Shown here in pieces: positions 63,707 through 64,000 of a stretch of 64,000 nucleotides of DNA. The notes below the pieces were generated by a model. It saw nothing but the letters and a program-made list of their open reading frames with translations. It had not been told where the DNA came from and made no database searches. This DNA comes from Dermatobacter hominis (GTDB lineage Bacteria > Actinomycetota > Acidimicrobiia > Acidimicrobiales > Microtrichaceae): contig NZ_CP085840.1 in the NCBI RefSeq assembly GCF_020715685.1, positions 4,216,001-4,280,000 of the forward strand. The letters are read 5' to 3'. The position numbers and the translations under genes were made by a program. The first letter of the stretch is position 1, and every line of letters begins with the position of its first letter.

Positions 63707-64000
63707 TCAGGGATCGGCGGGGCCGGCGCGGAGCGCGGCCCACGCGGCGGCGGCCCGCTCGGTCAGCGGCCCGCGGCAGCGGGGGAGCGCCCGACCATCG
63801 ACGTGGGAGATCGGCTGGACGTGGCGGGTGGTCGAGACCAGGAACGCCTCGTCGACGCTCGGCCACTCCTCGATCGGCACGTCCGCCTCGGCCGCCGGCG
63901 TGCCCGCCGCGGCGAGCGCCTCGAGCAGCAGCGCCCGGGTCACGCCGGCCAGGCAGCCGCTCGACAGCGGCGGCGTCACGAGCAGGCCGTCGACGCCGAC
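63707..64000 (-). CDS. Class IV aminotransferase / aminodeoxychorismate lyase-like, 3' part
   Basis: The last 97 codons of a minus-strand gene open at the window edge. The visible end (VDGLLVTPPLSSGCLAGVTRALLLEAL, then VDEAFLVSTTRHVQPISHVDGRAL) carries the fold-type IV PLP motif, with the conserved LSSGCLAGVTR loop that binds the cofactor phosphate and the ISTTR-type block. It fits 4-amino-4-deoxychorismate lyase (PabC, folate synthesis), D-amino-acid aminotransferase or a branched-chain aminotransferase; the catalytic lysine is outside the window. PabC is most likely by the motif, but this is not certain. Confidence 0.8.
   Translation of the reverse strand, partial: VGVDGLLVTPPLSSGCLAGVTRALLLEALAAAGTPAAEADVPIEEWPSVDEAFLVSTTRHVQPISHVDGRALPRCRGPLTERAAAAWAALRAGPADP

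Noticed and set aside
1-64000. tRNA, rRNA or prophage genes
   Set aside because: I saw no tRNA cloverleaf, rRNA-like sequence, integrase, transposase or phage structural gene; absence by eye is not proof for short RNA genes.

Overview
The window is 64 kb of very GC-rich (roughly 70-75 % by eye) chromosomal DNA from an actinobacterium. Several things point to the class Acidimicrobiia, perhaps an Iamia-like member: the actinobacterial order E2-lipB-lipA, a MoeZ-type rhodanese/adenylyltransferase, an LpdA-type flavoprotein, a single-chain biotin carboxylase/BCCP subunit, and no mycolate or arabinogalactan gene set. The placement is inferred from gene content only. The coding is dense: I see 51 protein genes, no gap longer than 200 bases, and no rRNA, tRNA, CRISPR array or insertion sequence. 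Many genes have a -10-like TANNNT hexamer 6-8 bases before the start codon, which indicates leaderless mRNAs and settles several start codons.

Bases 1-24 kb are mostly metabolism and maintenance. They hold the end of a 2-oxo acid dehydrogenase E2 gene and a fused LipB-LipA lipoate gene. An acyl-CoA dehydrogenase follows, behind a TetR-type palindrome, then a beta-lactamase-fold hydrolase and an M24 peptidase. Next is a small signalling locus: two GHKL (anti-sigma/RsbW-like) ATPases around a membrane protein, each ATPase preceded by a sigma-B/F-type promoter. Ku plus a LigD polymerase-domain protein (NHEJ) end at a long perfect hairpin. After these come an aminotransferase, a lipoprotein, metH divergent from a cobalamin adenosyltransferase, pepA, an AbiE-like type IV toxin-antitoxin pair with two 18-bp palindromes at its promoter, and a sirtuin.

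Bases 24-30 kb carry moeZ, an LhgO-type oxidase, a polysaccharide flippase-like protein and a large secreted protein. Bases 30-61 kb are a surface-glycan cluster. It contains single and tandem GT2 and GT4 glycosyltransferases, a secreted peptidoglycan amidase with GW-type repeats, three small coiled-coil proteins, dTDP-rhamnose synthesis (rmlA, rmlC, rmlB, rmlD) and two or three GT-C-like membrane proteins. It also has an ABC glycan exporter (Wzm/Wzt with a carbohydrate-binding tail). The exporter is translationally coupled to a 1243-residue GT2-GT4-DUF4214-coiled coil-methyltransferase fusion and then to a zinc-ribbon methyltransferase. This resembles the capped-chain, ruler-controlled export system of E. 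coli O9a, rebuilt in an actinobacterium.

Bases 61-64 kb carry the biotin-dependent carboxylase alpha subunit, divergent from its biotin ligase birA, and the end of a class IV aminotransferase. Convergent gene pairs tend to share hairpins that contain the stop codons, and several intergenic spaces carry 15-16 bp tandem duplications.
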